Below are positions 41,595 to 50,085 of a stretch of DNA of 64,000 nt, piece by piece. The position numbers were made by a program, and so were the translations under genes. How positions within the stretch are numbered: the first letter of the stretch is position 1; the number at the start of each line of letters is the position of its first letter. Origin of the DNA: WRGT01 sp964450405 (lineage in GTDB: Bacteria > Spirochaetota > UBA4802 > UBA5550); the NCBI GenBank assembly GCA_964450405.1, contig CAYVCQ010000020.1:1-64000 (forward strand). The letters run 5' to 3'. The notes under the pieces were generated by a model. It was given only the letters and a program-made list of their open reading frames with translations. It was not told the origin of the DNA and searched no databases.

Positions 41595-41605
41595 AGAGGT
41601 TTAAG

Positions 41606-41947
41606 ATGAAAAGTGTAAGTGCTGATAATGTGAAAACAAAGCTAAAAACTAATGATAATGTTGTAGTTGTTAGTGGTTCAAATAGAGGCAAAAGAGGGAA
41701 AGTTTTAAAAGTAGATAGAGTTAAGGGAAGAATTATTGTTGAAGGTGTGAATAAGAGAAATAAATATCTTAAACCTTCACAGGAAAATCCCCAGGGAAGA
41801 ATGGTGAATCTTGAATTTCCGATACATATCTCAAATGTCATGTATTTTTGTGACAAGTGTAAAAAAGGTATCAGAATCGGAGTTGAAATCACAGATAAAT
41901 CCAAAACTAGGATTTGCAAATCATGCTCAAAAAGCATAGATAAATAA
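41606..41947 (+). CDS. rplX: 50S ribosomal protein L24
   Basis: 113 residues. KOW motif near the N-terminus (NVVVVSGSNRGKRGKVLKV) and a C-terminal zinc-ribbon-like pair CDKC and CKSC, as in many non-proteobacterial L24 proteins. Starts large-subunit assembly. Confidence 0.97.
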   Translation: MKSVSADNVKTKLKTNDNVVVVSGSNRGKRGKVLKVDRVKGRIIVEGVNKRNKYLKPSQENPQGRMVNLEFPIHISNVMYFCDKCKKGIRIGVEITDKSKTRICKSCSKSIDK

Positions 41948-41958
41948 GGGTATTGGCC

Positions 41959-42507
41959 ATGCAAGTAAGATTAAGAGACGAATACAATACAAAGTATAAA
42001 AAAAACCTGATGGAAAGTTTGAAGTACAAAACTGTTATGCAGGTACCGAAGTTAGAAAAAATTGTTCTTAATGTCGGTATGGGTGATGCTCACGCAAATA
42101 CCAATTATCTGAATTCAGTAATTGAAGAACTTACAATGATTACAGGTCAGAAAGCAGTTAAGACTGTTGCAAGAAAATCAATCGCTAACTTTAAAATTAG
42201 AGAAGGATATGATGTCGGCTGCAGAGTGACTCTTCGCGGAATCATGATGTATGAGTTTATTGATAGATTGATAAATGTTGCCCTTCCAAGGGTAAGAGAC
42301 TTTAAGGGTTTATCTCCAAAATCTTTTGATACAAATGGCAATTATAATTTTTCAATAATGGAACAGATTATTTTTCCGGAAATAAACTTTGATAAAACTG
42401 AAAAAATTCATGGAATCAATGTTACAATAGTAACAAGCGCTAAATCAAAAGAAGAAGCATTAGCTCTTTTGAAAGAATTTAGAATGCCTTTTAGAGAACA
42501 GGGGTAA
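41959..42507 (+). CDS. rplE: 50S ribosomal protein L5
   Basis: 182 residues from ATG at 41959. A TTG two codons upstream extends the frame, but AAGGG sits 8 nt before this ATG and only 2 nt before the TTG. Conserved KIVLNVGMGDA and GLSPKSFDTNGNYNFSIMEQIIFPEI. Binds 5S rRNA. Confidence 0.96.
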   Translation: MQVRLRDEYNTKYKKNLMESLKYKTVMQVPKLEKIVLNVGMGDAHANTNYLNSVIEELTMITGQKAVKTVARKSIANFKIREGYDVGCRVTLRGIMMYEFIDRLINVALPRVRDFKGLSPKSFDTNGNYNFSIMEQIIFPEINFDKTEKIHGINVTIVTSAKSKEEALALLKEFRMPFREQG

Positions 42508-42512
42508 TTGAC

Positions 42513-42698
42513 ATGGCAAAAACAAGTATGATCGCCAAACATAAAATGGGCGGGAAATTTAAAGTTCGTAATTATAATAGATGTGCAATATGTGGAAGAC
42601 CAAGAGGTTATCTAAGAAGATTTGATATGTGCAGAATCTGTTTTAGAAAGCTAGCCAGTGTAGGCGCTATTCCTGGTGTAACGAAATCGTCATGGTAG
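42513..42698 (+). CDS. rpsZ: 30S ribosomal protein S14 type Z
   Basis: 61 residues, the short zinc-binding form with C-x2-C and C-x2-C (CAICGRPRGYLRRFDMCRIC), often still named rpsN. Five nt after rplE. Located in the spc cluster as usual. Confidence 0.97.
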   Translation: MAKTSMIAKHKMGGKFKVRNYNRCAICGRPRGYLRRFDMCRICFRKLASVGAIPGVTKSSW

Positions 42699-42725
42699 AA
42701 AATAAAAGTGGAGAGTGGTTGAAAC

Positions 42726-43127
42726 ATGAGTGCTACTAGTGATCCAATTGCAGATATGCTAACTCGAGTAAGGAATGCAGTCAAAGCAGAGCATTTGAAA
42801 GTAGATATTCCGTCATCAAAAATAAAAGTAGCTATTGCAAAAATACTTAAAGATGAAGGATTTATAAAAAATTATAAAATCATTGAAGACAATAAACAGA
42901 AAGTTCTGAGAGTATACCTTAAATATAGTGATCAGAATCAATCTGCATTGTTGAGTATTGTTAGAATTAGTAAACCTGGTAGAAGGGTCTATACAAAAGC
43001 CGAAGAATTAAAACCGGTTTTTAACAATATTGGAATAAGAATTTTATCTACACCGAAGGGTGTAATTACAAATAAAGCTGCGCAGAAACTCAATGTTGGC
43101 GGCGAAGTAATTTGTGAAATTTCATAG
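42726..43127 (+). CDS. rpsH: 30S ribosomal protein S8
   Basis: 133 residues. DPIADMLTRVRNA start and STPKGVITNKAAQKLNVGGEVICEIS end. Binds the central domain of 16S rRNA; in E. coli it represses the spc operon by binding mRNA near rplE; no such site was sought here beyond the short gap. Confidence 0.98.
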   Translation: MSATSDPIADMLTRVRNAVKAEHLKVDIPSSKIKVAIAKILKDEGFIKNYKIIEDNKQKVLRVYLKYSDQNQSALLSIVRISKPGRRVYTKAEELKPVFNNIGIRILSTPKGVITNKAAQKLNVGGEVICEIS

Positions 43128-43145
43128 TGGAAAGAGTGTATAGAT

Positions 43146-43688
43146 ATGTCTAGAATAGGAAAATTGCCAGTTGAAATACCTGGAACTGTAACAGTTAATA
43201 TAATTGAATCCACTATAAATGTAAAGGGTCCTCTGGGAGAGGATAATTTGAATTTATTAAATGGTGTTAAAGTTGCGAAAGAAGCTAATGTGCTTAATGT
43301 AACAGTTGATGATGCTGAAAATAAACAGTTAAGAGCATATCATGGTCTTTTCAGAACATTAATAAATAATATGGTAGTAGGTGTATCCACAGGGTTTGTA
43401 AAAGAACTTGAAATTATCGGTGTTGGATATAGAGCGATACAGCAGGGAGCTGATATTCAGTTTCAGCTAGGTTATTCTCATACTATAATATTTAAAGCTC
43501 CGGAAGGCATAATTCTTGAAGTAGCAGAACCGACTAAGTTTAGAGTTAAAGGTTTTAATAAAGAACAAGTCGGTCAAGTCGCTGCAAATATCCGAAAACT
43601 ACGTCCACCTGAACCATATAAAGGGAAAGGCATTAGATATAAAAATGAAAATGTCAGGAAAAAAGCAGGGAAAACAGGTAAAAAATAA
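43146..43688 (+). CDS. rplF: 50S ribosomal protein L6
   Basis: 180 residues, two tandem similar domains; start MSRIGKLPVEIPGTV and signature PEPYKGKGIRYKNE near the end. Its TAA overlaps the rplR ATG by one base (TAATG), implying coupled translation. Confidence 0.98.
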   Translation: MSRIGKLPVEIPGTVTVNIIESTINVKGPLGEDNLNLLNGVKVAKEANVLNVTVDDAENKQLRAYHGLFRTLINNMVVGVSTGFVKELEIIGVGYRAIQQGADIQFQLGYSHTIIFKAPEGIILEVAEPTKFRVKGFNKEQVGQVAANIRKLRPPEPYKGKGIRYKNENVRKKAGKTGKK

Positions 43689-44053
43689 TGGATAAGCTGG
43701 CTTTAAAAAAGAAAAGATTTACTAGAAGAAGATTACGAGTTAAGAAAAAAATTAGAAAAAATAATGATATATTCAGACTTTGTATCTCAAGAAGTAATAA
43801 GAATTTTTATGCACAGATAATTGATGATACTAAAGGTCATACACTTGTTGCATTGTCATCACTTTCACCTGACTTTCCGGAAATGAAGAATAGCGGAAAT
43901 ATAGAAGCGGCAAAAACTTTAGGAAAACTTCTAGCGGAAAAAGCTGTTACTCAAGGAATAAAGAAAGTTGTTTTTGATAGAAATGGATATTTATATCACG
44001 GAAAAATAAAAGCTTTTGCTGATGCAGCTCGAGAAAATGGGCTAGAGTTCTAG
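43688..44053 (+). CDS. rplR: 50S ribosomal protein L18
   Basis: 121 residues, basic N-terminal tail and conserved RLCISRSNKNFYAQIIDD and VVFDRNGYLYHGKIKAFADAAR segments. Binds 5S rRNA. Start overlaps rplF stop. Confidence 0.98.
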   Translation: MDKLALKKKRFTRRRLRVKKKIRKNNDIFRLCISRSNKNFYAQIIDDTKGHTLVALSSLSPDFPEMKNSGNIEAAKTLGKLLAEKAVTQGIKKVVFDRNGYLYHGKIKAFADAARENGLEF

Positions 44054-44062
44054 GAGTTTAAT

Positions 44063-44575
44063 ATGAAGATTAAAAGAAAAAGAAGTAAAGTAGAAGGCGT
44101 TGAGATATCTGACAAAGTTGTAGTTATAAATAGGGTTGCGAAAGTAGTAAAGGGTGGTAGAAGATTTTCCTTTAGCGCATTATCTGTGATAGGCGATGCA
44201 GATGGACATGTAGGTGTTGGTTTTGGGAAAGCAAATGATGTTCCTGATGCTATCGATAAAAGTAAAGAAGATGCTAAAAAGAATTTATATAAAGTGAATT
44301 TAAATAAAAATACAATTCCTCACGAAGTTGTTGGTAAATTTAAATCTGCAAAGGTAATTATGAAACCGGCATCTCCTGGAACTGGAATAATTGCTGGAGC
44401 TTCCGTGAGAGCCGTTATTGAAAAAGCAGGAATATCTGATATTCTGACAAAAGCACAAGGATCAAGAAATCCAATAAATGTAGTAAAGGCTACATTGGAT
44501 GGACTTTTGCAGTTAAGAAGTTTAAAAGAGGCAGCTGCAATCAGAGAGATTCCGATCTCAAAACTTTGGGAGTAA
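44063..44575 (+). CDS. rpsE: 30S ribosomal protein S5
   Basis: 170 residues. dsRNA-binding-like N-terminal half with VVKGGRRFSFSALSVIGD and the C-terminal GTGIIAGASVRAVIEKAGI segment. Contributes to decoding accuracy; the loop linked to spectinomycin resistance (VAKVVKGGRRF) looks wild type. Confidence 0.98.
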   Translation: MKIKRKRSKVEGVEISDKVVVINRVAKVVKGGRRFSFSALSVIGDADGHVGVGFGKANDVPDAIDKSKEDAKKNLYKVNLNKNTIPHEVVGKFKSAKVIMKPASPGTGIIAGASVRAVIEKAGISDILTKAQGSRNPINVVKATLDGLLQLRSLKEAAAIREIPISKLWE

Positions 44576-44579
44576 TACA

Positions 44580-44768
44580 ATGGCTAAAAAATTATTAGTT
44601 AAACAGATAAGAAGCAGTATTTGTACAAAACCTAATCAGAGAGCTACTTTAGTTGCTTTAGGTTTAAGAAAAATGAATTCAACCAGAGAGCATGACGATA
44701 ATCCTGTTATCAGGGGTATGATCATGAAAGTGAATCATCTTGTAGAAGTTAAGGAAATAATTTCATAA
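44580..44768 (+). CDS. rpmD: 50S ribosomal protein L30
   Basis: 62 residues, KQIRSSICTKPNQRATLVALGLRK core. A bacterial short L30. Four nt after rpsE and 18 nt before rplO, the standard rpsE-rpmD-rplO order. Confidence 0.96.
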   Translation: MAKKLLVKQIRSSICTKPNQRATLVALGLRKMNSTREHDDNPVIRGMIMKVNHLVEVKEIIS

Positions 44769-44786
44769 TTATAGAGAGAAACAGTA

Positions 44787-45227
44787 ATGGAACAATATAC
44801 AATAAAAAAACCTGATTCAATGAAGAAAAGAAAAAGAGTTGGTACCGGACCTGCTGCAGGCGGTGGTAAGACTGCTGGACGTGGTCATAAAGGTCAGATG
44901 GCTAGATCAGGTAGCAGACATCGAGCGAATTTTGAAGGCGGTCAGATGCCTTTACAGAGACGTATTCCTAAAAGAGGTTTTAATAACATCTTCAAAAAGT
45001 TTTATCAGATTATTAACATTGAACAGATTGATAAACTCGATGGCGCTGAAATTAATCCAGAACTGCTTTTCAAAAAAGGTTTAATAGAAGATTCAAGCAA
45101 ACTTATTAAAATTCTCGGAAATGGAGAATTTAAAAAATCTGTAAAAGTTATTGCCGACGCGTTTTCTGCAAGTGCATTCGAGAAGATTAAGAATGCCGGC
45201 GGAGAAGCTATCATTAGAAAAAAATAA
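44787..45227 (+). CDS. rplO: 50S ribosomal protein L15
   Basis: 146 residues. Gly/Arg/Lys-rich N-terminal extension (KRVGTGPAAGGGKTAGRGHK) and a globular C-terminal half with GGEAIIRKK end. Late assembly protein of the large subunit. Precedes secY by 24 nt. Confidence 0.97.
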   Translation: MEQYTIKKPDSMKKRKRVGTGPAAGGGKTAGRGHKGQMARSGSRHRANFEGGQMPLQRRIPKRGFNNIFKKFYQIINIEQIDKLDGAEINPELLFKKGLIEDSSKLIKILGNGEFKKSVKVIADAFSASAFEKIKNAGGEAIIRKK

Positions 45228-45251
45228 AGTTAATAAATCCAGGGTAAATGA

Positions 45252-46592
45252 ATGTCAAGTGCAGTAGCTAATATATTTAAAATTCCAGATTTACGGAAAA
45301 GGATTTTTTTTACTATTTTTGTTTTAATAGTCTATAGGATTGGAGCTCATATTCCTATTCCTGGAATTAATGTTGAAGCTCTAAAAAATTACTTTGTTGA
45401 AGCTGAAAGTGCCGGAGTTTTAGATTTTTTCGATCTATTTGCCGGTGGAGCCTTAAAAAGATTTACTATATTTGCACTTGGTATTATGCCATATATTTCA
45501 TCATCTATCATCATAGATCTTTTAAAAGTTGTTTTTCCTTATCTGGCCGAGCTTGCAAAAGAGGGCGCTGAGGGTCAGAAAAAAATAAGTCAATATATAA
45601 AATATGGTACTGTATTACTTTGTACTATTCAGGGTGTAGGCCTGACTTTCTGGATGAAGTCCATGAGGACATCGGATGGAGCAACAGTAGTTCCAGCAGA
45701 TGGTGGATTAGGTTTTGTAATTACAGCTGTAATTGCGATTGTAACCGGAACTATGGTACTTATGTGGTTAGGTGAAATGATTACCGAGAGAGGAATAGGG
45801 AATGGAATTTCTCTAATCATTATGGCTGGTATTGTTGTTCGTCTGCCTCAATCAATATATGCTACAGGAAAGAAGATTGCTGACACTGGTGAACCAATTG
45901 TAGCATTTATTCTTCTTGGTTTATTTTTCCTTGTAGTAGCAGCGTGTATCCTTCTTACTCTTGGAATGAGAAGAATTCCAGTACAGTATGGTAAAAGGGC
46001 AGTGGGCAGCGCCTCTGTAGGACAATCATCACAGTATATACCATTGAAGGTAAATGCAGCTGGAGTAATACCAATTATTTTCTCTTCAGCAATTATAGTT
46101 TTTCCTTCACAGATGGTTAGGATGATGGGAGTGAGCAATAATGCTTATCTTAACAAGATACAATTCTGGCTAACGCCCGGTCAGATACCTTACATAATTC
46201 TTTATAGTGCTCTGGTAATATTTTTCTGCTTTTTCTATACATCTTTGAAATTTAATCCTGTTGAGATTGCGGATAATCTAAAAAAATATGGCGGATTCAT
46301 CCCGGGAATTAGACCGGGTAAAAATACATCTGATCATTTATTAGGTATTTTAAACAGACTTACTCTTTCAGGTGCTATTTTCCTAGCCCTTATATCAATT
46401 GTCCCTGATTTTATCATAAGAATCTGGCCTGAACAGGTACCAAGGGATATGGCTTATTTATTCGGAGGTACATCTCTTCTAATTATCGTTGGAGTTGCAC
46501 TTGATACTTTGAAGCAGATCGAATCACAGTTGCTGATGCGTCACTATGACGGCTTTCTTGGAAGTAAGAAGAAAATTCAGGGAAGATTTTAA
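45252..46592 (+). CDS. secY: Preprotein translocase subunit SecY
   Basis: 446 residues with about ten membrane helices. RIGAHIPIPGI (first helix/plug region), GIMPYISSSIII, GIGNGISLIIMAGI and the C-terminal LLMRHYDGFLGSKKK cytoplasmic region are all present. Forms the protein-conducting channel with SecE (encoded at 19978). No adk or map follows, unlike many bacteria. Confidence 0.98.
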   Translation: MSSAVANIFKIPDLRKRIFFTIFVLIVYRIGAHIPIPGINVEALKNYFVEAESAGVLDFFDLFAGGALKRFTIFALGIMPYISSSIIIDLLKVVFPYLAELAKEGAEGQKKISQYIKYGTVLLCTIQGVGLTFWMKSMRTSDGATVVPADGGLGFVITAVIAIVTGTMVLMWLGEMITERGIGNGISLIIMAGIVVRLPQSIYATGKKIADTGEPIVAFILLGLFFLVVAACILLTLGMRRIPVQYGKRAVGSASVGQSSQYIPLKVNAAGVIPIIFSSAIIVFPSQMVRMMGVSNNAYLNKIQFWLTPGQIPYIILYSALVIFFCFFYTSLKFNPVEIADNLKKYGGFIPGIRPGKNTSDHLLGILNRLTLSGAIFLALISIVPDFIIRIWPEQVPRDMAYLFGGTSLLIIVGVALDTLKQIESQLLMRHYDGFLGSKKKIQGRF

Positions 46593-46613
46593 ATAATTTT
46601 TTAGAGAGAGTTT

Positions 46614-46832
46614 ATGGCTAAAGAAGAACCAATAGAGGTTGAAGGTGTAGTCACTGAACCCCTTCCAAACGCTATGTTTAGAGTAAAATTAAATAATGGC
46701 CATGTTGTTTTAGCACACATCTCTGGCAAAATGAGAATGCATTATATCAAAATACTTACAGGTGATAAAGTTACAGTTGAACTGTCACCATACGATCTTA
46801 ATCGCGGTAGAATCACTTACCGATCAAAATAA
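46614..46832 (+). CDS. infA: Translation initiation factor IF-1
   Basis: 72 residues, a single S1-like OB fold, with EEPIEVEGVVTEPLPNAMFRV and HISGKMRMHYIKILTGDKV. Occupies the A site during initiation. Lies directly after secY (21 nt). Confidence 0.98.
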   Translation: MAKEEPIEVEGVVTEPLPNAMFRVKLNNGHVVLAHISGKMRMHYIKILTGDKVTVELSPYDLNRGRITYRSK

Positions 46833-46852
46833 CAGGAAATAAGCAGAATGAA

Positions 46853-46882
46853 GTTGACATAAAACGAATGTCAACAGTAAAT
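46853..46882 (+). promoter_or_regulatory. Inverted repeat and possible internal promoter between infA and rpmJ
   Basis: GTTGACAT (46853-46860) and ATGTCAAC (46868-46875) are perfect 8-bp complements. The left arm also contains TTGACA, with TAAAT about 18 nt later, so this could be a promoter overlapped by an operator. The 14-mer GTTGACATAAAACG is identical to that in the tRNA-Thr promoter at 19537-19550. Confidence 0.4.
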
Positions 46883-46911
46883 GGCTTTTTGTTCGATGAG
46901 GAGTATTATTT

Positions 46912-47046
46912 ATGAAAGTTAAAGTCTCAGTAAAAAAAGTTTGCAGTGAATGCAAAGTAATCAAACGGCATGGTGTTGTTCGGGTAATTTGTACAAATCC
47001 GAGACATAAACAAAGACAAAAGGTTAGAACCGTAAAAAAACATTAA
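46912..47046 (+). CDS. rpmJ: 50S ribosomal protein L36
   Basis: 44 codons, below common ORF cut-offs. MKVKVSVKKVCSECKVIKRH then GVVRVICTNPRHKQRQ: the C11-x2-C14, C27 and H32 zinc set is complete (C+ form). A seven-residue basic extension follows the usual 37-residue end. AGGAG lies about 12 nt before the ATG. Normal place between infA and rpsM. Confidence 0.96.
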   Translation: MKVKVSVKKVCSECKVIKRHGVVRVICTNPRHKQRQKVRTVKKH

Positions 47047-47065
47047 TCTTATTTAAGAGGACTCT

Positions 47066-47440
47066 ATGGCAAGGATAGCAGGTGTAGATTTACCAAGTGA
47101 TAAAAGAATAGAAGTTGGATTAACCTATATATATGGGATTGGACCAAGTACAGCTAAAAAAATAATAATTGAAGCTGGCCTTAATCCTGATACACGTGTA
47201 AAGGAACTAACCGACGATGAAATTGCCGGTATAAGGAAATTCATAGATCAAAAACTAAAAGTTGAAGGTGATCTCAGAACTGAGGTTGCTATGAACATAA
47301 AGAGGCTTATGGATATAGGCTGTTACAGAGGAATCCGACATAGAAGGGGATTACCTGTAAGAGGACAGAACACAAAGAATAATGCCAGAACCAGAAAAGG
47401 TAATCGCAGGGTATCTGTCGGTAGTAAGAAAAAGAAATAA
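47066..47440 (+). CDS. rpsM: 30S ribosomal protein S13
   Basis: 124 residues. MARIAGVDLPSDKRIEVGLT start, helix-two-turn-helix (YIYGIGPSTAKKII) and basic C-terminal tail that reaches the P-site tRNA. Starts the alpha cluster rpsM-rpsK-rpsD-rpoA-rplQ. Confidence 0.98.
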   Translation: MARIAGVDLPSDKRIEVGLTYIYGIGPSTAKKIIIEAGLNPDTRVKELTDDEIAGIRKFIDQKLKVEGDLRTEVAMNIKRLMDIGCYRGIRHRRGLPVRGQNTKNNARTRKGNRRVSVGSKKKK

Positions 47441-47452
47441 GAGGTATCTGAA

Positions 47453-47839
47453 GTGAAACAAAAAAAAGTTAAAAAGAAAGATAAAAAGAATATTCCTGTT
47501 GGAAAAGCTTTTATCCAGGCAACATATAATAATACCATTGTCACTCTTACAGATATGCAGGGAAATGTAATTTCCTGGGCAACCTCGGGCGGTGAAGGTT
47601 TTAAAGGATCAAGAAAATCTACACCATTTGCAGCTCAAATGGCAGCAAAGACTGCAGCTGAAAATGCAATGGAACATGCAGGTTTACAATCAATAGAAGT
47701 TTATGTAAAAGGCCCGGGAATAGGTAGAGAAGCAGCTGTTAGATCTCTATTTCAGACTGGATTGAATATTTCTAAAATTAAAGATATAACTCCAGTGCCG
47801 CATAATGGATGCAGACCAAAGAAAAGAAGAAGAGTGTAA
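47453..47839 (+). CDS. rpsK: 30S ribosomal protein S11
   Basis: 128 residues, GTG start at 47453. Core ATYNNTIVTLTDMQGNVISW and the end IKDITPVPHNGCRPKKRRRV are standard. Lies on the 30S platform by the Shine-Dalgarno helix. Confidence 0.98.
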   Translation: MKQKKVKKKDKKNIPVGKAFIQATYNNTIVTLTDMQGNVISWATSGGEGFKGSRKSTPFAAQMAAKTAAENAMEHAGLQSIEVYVKGPGIGREAAVRSLFQTGLNISKIKDITPVPHNGCRPKKRRRV

Positions 47840-47854
47840 CGGAGAGTTTTCAAT

Positions 47855-48487
47855 ATGGCTAAGTATACAGGTCCAAAATGTAAATTATGTAGAAGAGAGA
47901 TGGCTCCTTTGATGTTGAAAGGACAGAGATGTCTAACGGATAAATGTCCGGTTAAAGGGAGTAAAAAATATCCTCCAGGTCCACCGAGAAAAAGAAGAGC
48001 AAAAATGTCTGATTATGCTGTTCAGTTAAGAGAAAAACAGAAAATTAAGAGAACCTATGGTCTTCTTGAGAAGCAGTTCAGGATAAATTTTGAAAATGCT
48101 AATAAGATGAAGGGAGTTACTGGAGAGAATATGCTCTCACTTCTTGAAAGAAGACTTGATAATGTAATATATAGATTGGGATTTGCAACATCAAGATCAC
48201 AGGCAAGACAGTTAATCCAGCATCAGCATATATTAGTGAATGATAGAGTAGTTGATATACCCTCCTTTATCGTGAAAGAGGGAAATAAAGTTGAAGTTAG
48301 AGATTATTTTAAAGTAAATTTAATTCTCGAAGATTCAATTAAACTTTCAAAAGCAATTGATTCAAAGCCTGAATGGGTCGATGTTGATTATGAAAACAAA
48401 GTAGCAAAAATTATCAGAATACCGAAAAGAGAAGACATTAAAGATGGCTTCAATGAGCAGCTTGTAATAGAACTTTACTCAAAATAA
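47855..48487 (+). CDS. rpsD: 30S ribosomal protein S4
   Basis: 210 residues. N-terminal zinc-binding set C9, C12, C26 and C31 (KCKLC..RCLTDKC), a C+ type S4, then the S4 RNA-binding domain (LERRLDNVIYRLGFATSRSQARQLIQHQHILVN). In E. coli S4 represses the alpha operon. Confidence 0.98.
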   Translation: MAKYTGPKCKLCRREMAPLMLKGQRCLTDKCPVKGSKKYPPGPPRKRRAKMSDYAVQLREKQKIKRTYGLLEKQFRINFENANKMKGVTGENMLSLLERRLDNVIYRLGFATSRSQARQLIQHQHILVNDRVVDIPSFIVKEGNKVEVRDYFKVNLILEDSIKLSKAIDSKPEWVDVDYENKVAKIIRIPKREDIKDGFNEQLVIELYSK

Positions 48488-48542
48488 GTAGTTATTCGAT
48501 ATTCGATAGAGCTGTTTATTTATTATTTTGTTGGAGGAGAAA

Positions 48543-49508
48543 ATGGCCCAAAAAAATCTTCTTAAGGGCTTTAAAAGACCGGGTAAAATATCATTTGAAC
48601 ATGATGATTTACAACCAAATTATGGCAGGTTTATAGCTGAGCCTTTTGAAAAAGGATATGGTTTGACAGTTGGTAATTCTCTTAGAAGAGTACTGTTGTC
48701 ATCTATTGAAGGCGCGGCCATCACTGCAATAAAAATTGAAGGTGTACCACACGAGTTCTCAACAATACCCGGTGTGTTTGAAGATGTAACACGTATGATA
48801 TTAAACTTGAAAAAACTCAGGTTTAAATACGATGGTGAAATATCAAAAGTACTTCATATAGTAAAAGAAGGATCTGGAGAATTAAAAGGTTCAGATTTTG
48901 ATGTTGATCCTGATATTGAAGTGATGAATAAAGATATTAAGATCGCGACGTTAAATGACTCTGCAAAAATAGATATGGAAGTTCAGATCGAAAGAGGAAG
49001 AGGTTATGTTCCATCTGAAGTTAACAAATTGAATACCGAAACTGTTGGAGTTATTTCAATTGATTCAATTTTTTCACCAGTTCAAAAGGTTAATGTTAAG
49101 GTTGAAGATACTCGTGTTTCACAGAGAACAGACTATGATAAATTGATTCTTGAAATATGGACAGATGGATCAATAAAACCGGATGACGCTCTTGCGCAAG
49201 CTGCAAAAATTATTAAGGATCATATGTCGATCTTTATCAATTTTGAAGAAGAGCAGGAAGAAGAAGTTGAAGTTGTTGATGAAGGAATTGAAAAGATGAA
49301 AGTTCTTTTATCAAAATCTATTGATGATATTGAATTTTCAGTAAGAGCATATAATACATTGAAAAGTCTTGATATTTCTACTCTGGATGAGCTTGTAAAA
49401 AGAACAGAAGACGAAGTAAGGAAATCCAAGCATAATAGTGATATTGTACTTAAGGAAATAAAGACTAAACTCGAGGCTTACCATTTAAGTCTTGGATTAA
49501 AGGATTGA
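48543..49508 (+). CDS. rpoA: DNA-directed RNA polymerase subunit alpha
   Basis: 321 residues from ATG at 48543; the frame extends to a TTG at 48528, but GGAGGAG (48533-48539) lies just before this ATG. N-terminal dimerisation domain has GYGLTVGNSLRRVLLSS; an acidic linker (EEEQEEEVEVVDEG) leads to a C-terminal domain (about 248-315, with SVRAYNTLKSLDISTLDELV) that binds UP elements and activators. Scaffold for beta and beta'. Confidence 0.97.
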   Translation: MAQKNLLKGFKRPGKISFEHDDLQPNYGRFIAEPFEKGYGLTVGNSLRRVLLSSIEGAAITAIKIEGVPHEFSTIPGVFEDVTRMILNLKKLRFKYDGEISKVLHIVKEGSGELKGSDFDVDPDIEVMNKDIKIATLNDSAKIDMEVQIERGRGYVPSEVNKLNTETVGVISIDSIFSPVQKVNVKVEDTRVSQRTDYDKLILEIWTDGSIKPDDALAQAAKIIKDHMSIFINFEEEQEEEVEVVDEGIEKMKVLLSKSIDDIEFSVRAYNTLKSLDISTLDELVKRTEDEVRKSKHNSDIVLKEIKTKLEAYHLSLGLKD

Positions 49509-49521
49509 ATGAGGTTTATAA

Positions 49522-50010
49522 ATGAGACACAAGAATAAAGTAAAACAGCTTGGAAGAACTCATTCGCACAGAAAAGCTATGTTTGAAAATATGGTTACTT
49601 CATTATTTGAACATGAAAGAATAGTTACAACAAAACAGAAAGGAAAAGAGCTAAAGAAGATTTCTGAAAAGTTGATTACTAAAGCAAAGAATAATATTGA
49701 AATACCTGAAGCCGAAGAAGGAAAGAAGCTCCACAATAAGAGAGAAGTTCTTAAAGTGATCAAGAATAGAGATGTTGTTGCTAAACTTTTTGATGATATA
49801 GCTTTGAGATTCAAAGATCGTAAAGGTGGTTACACCAGAATGTATCTTCTTGGATTAAGAGCAGGAGATGCTGCTGAGATGGCGATTGTTGAATTGGTTG
49901 ATCGAGCACCAAAAGCAGAACCTGTAAAAGCAGACAAGAAGGAAAAAAAAGCTGAAAAACCAAAAAAAGAGAAAAAAGTAAAAGAAGTTAAAGAAAAGAA
50001 AACAAAATAG
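49522..50010 (+). CDS. rplQ: 50S ribosomal protein L17 with Lys/Glu-rich C-terminal tail
   Basis: 162 residues. The core (about 1-128) is a normal L17: MRHKNKVKQLGRTHSHRKAM, then RKGGYTRMYLLGLRAGDAAEMAIVEL. About 34 extra residues of repeated K/E/P/V composition (PKAEPVKADKKEKKAEKPKK..) form a disordered tail. Tails of this kind occur in some L17 proteins, function unclear. Last gene of the ribosomal block. Confidence 0.96.
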   Translation: MRHKNKVKQLGRTHSHRKAMFENMVTSLFEHERIVTTKQKGKELKKISEKLITKAKNNIEIPEAEEGKKLHNKREVLKVIKNRDVVAKLFDDIALRFKDRKGGYTRMYLLGLRAGDAAEMAIVELVDRAPKAEPVKADKKEKKAEKPKKEKKVKEVKEKKTK

Positions 50011-50030
50011 GCTCTTAAAAAGATATAAAT

Positions 50031-50062
50031 AAAAAAAACTTCAGCATGCTGAAGTTTTTTTT
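50031..50062. terminator. Strong bidirectional terminator at the end of the ribosomal block
   Basis: A perfect palindrome: A8-CTTCAGC pairs with GCTGAAG-T8. It serves rplQ on the plus strand and the secreted-protein gene at 50086-50964 on the minus strand. Confidence 0.95.
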
Positions 50063-50085
50063 GTAATTAGTTATTCTTTATATAT

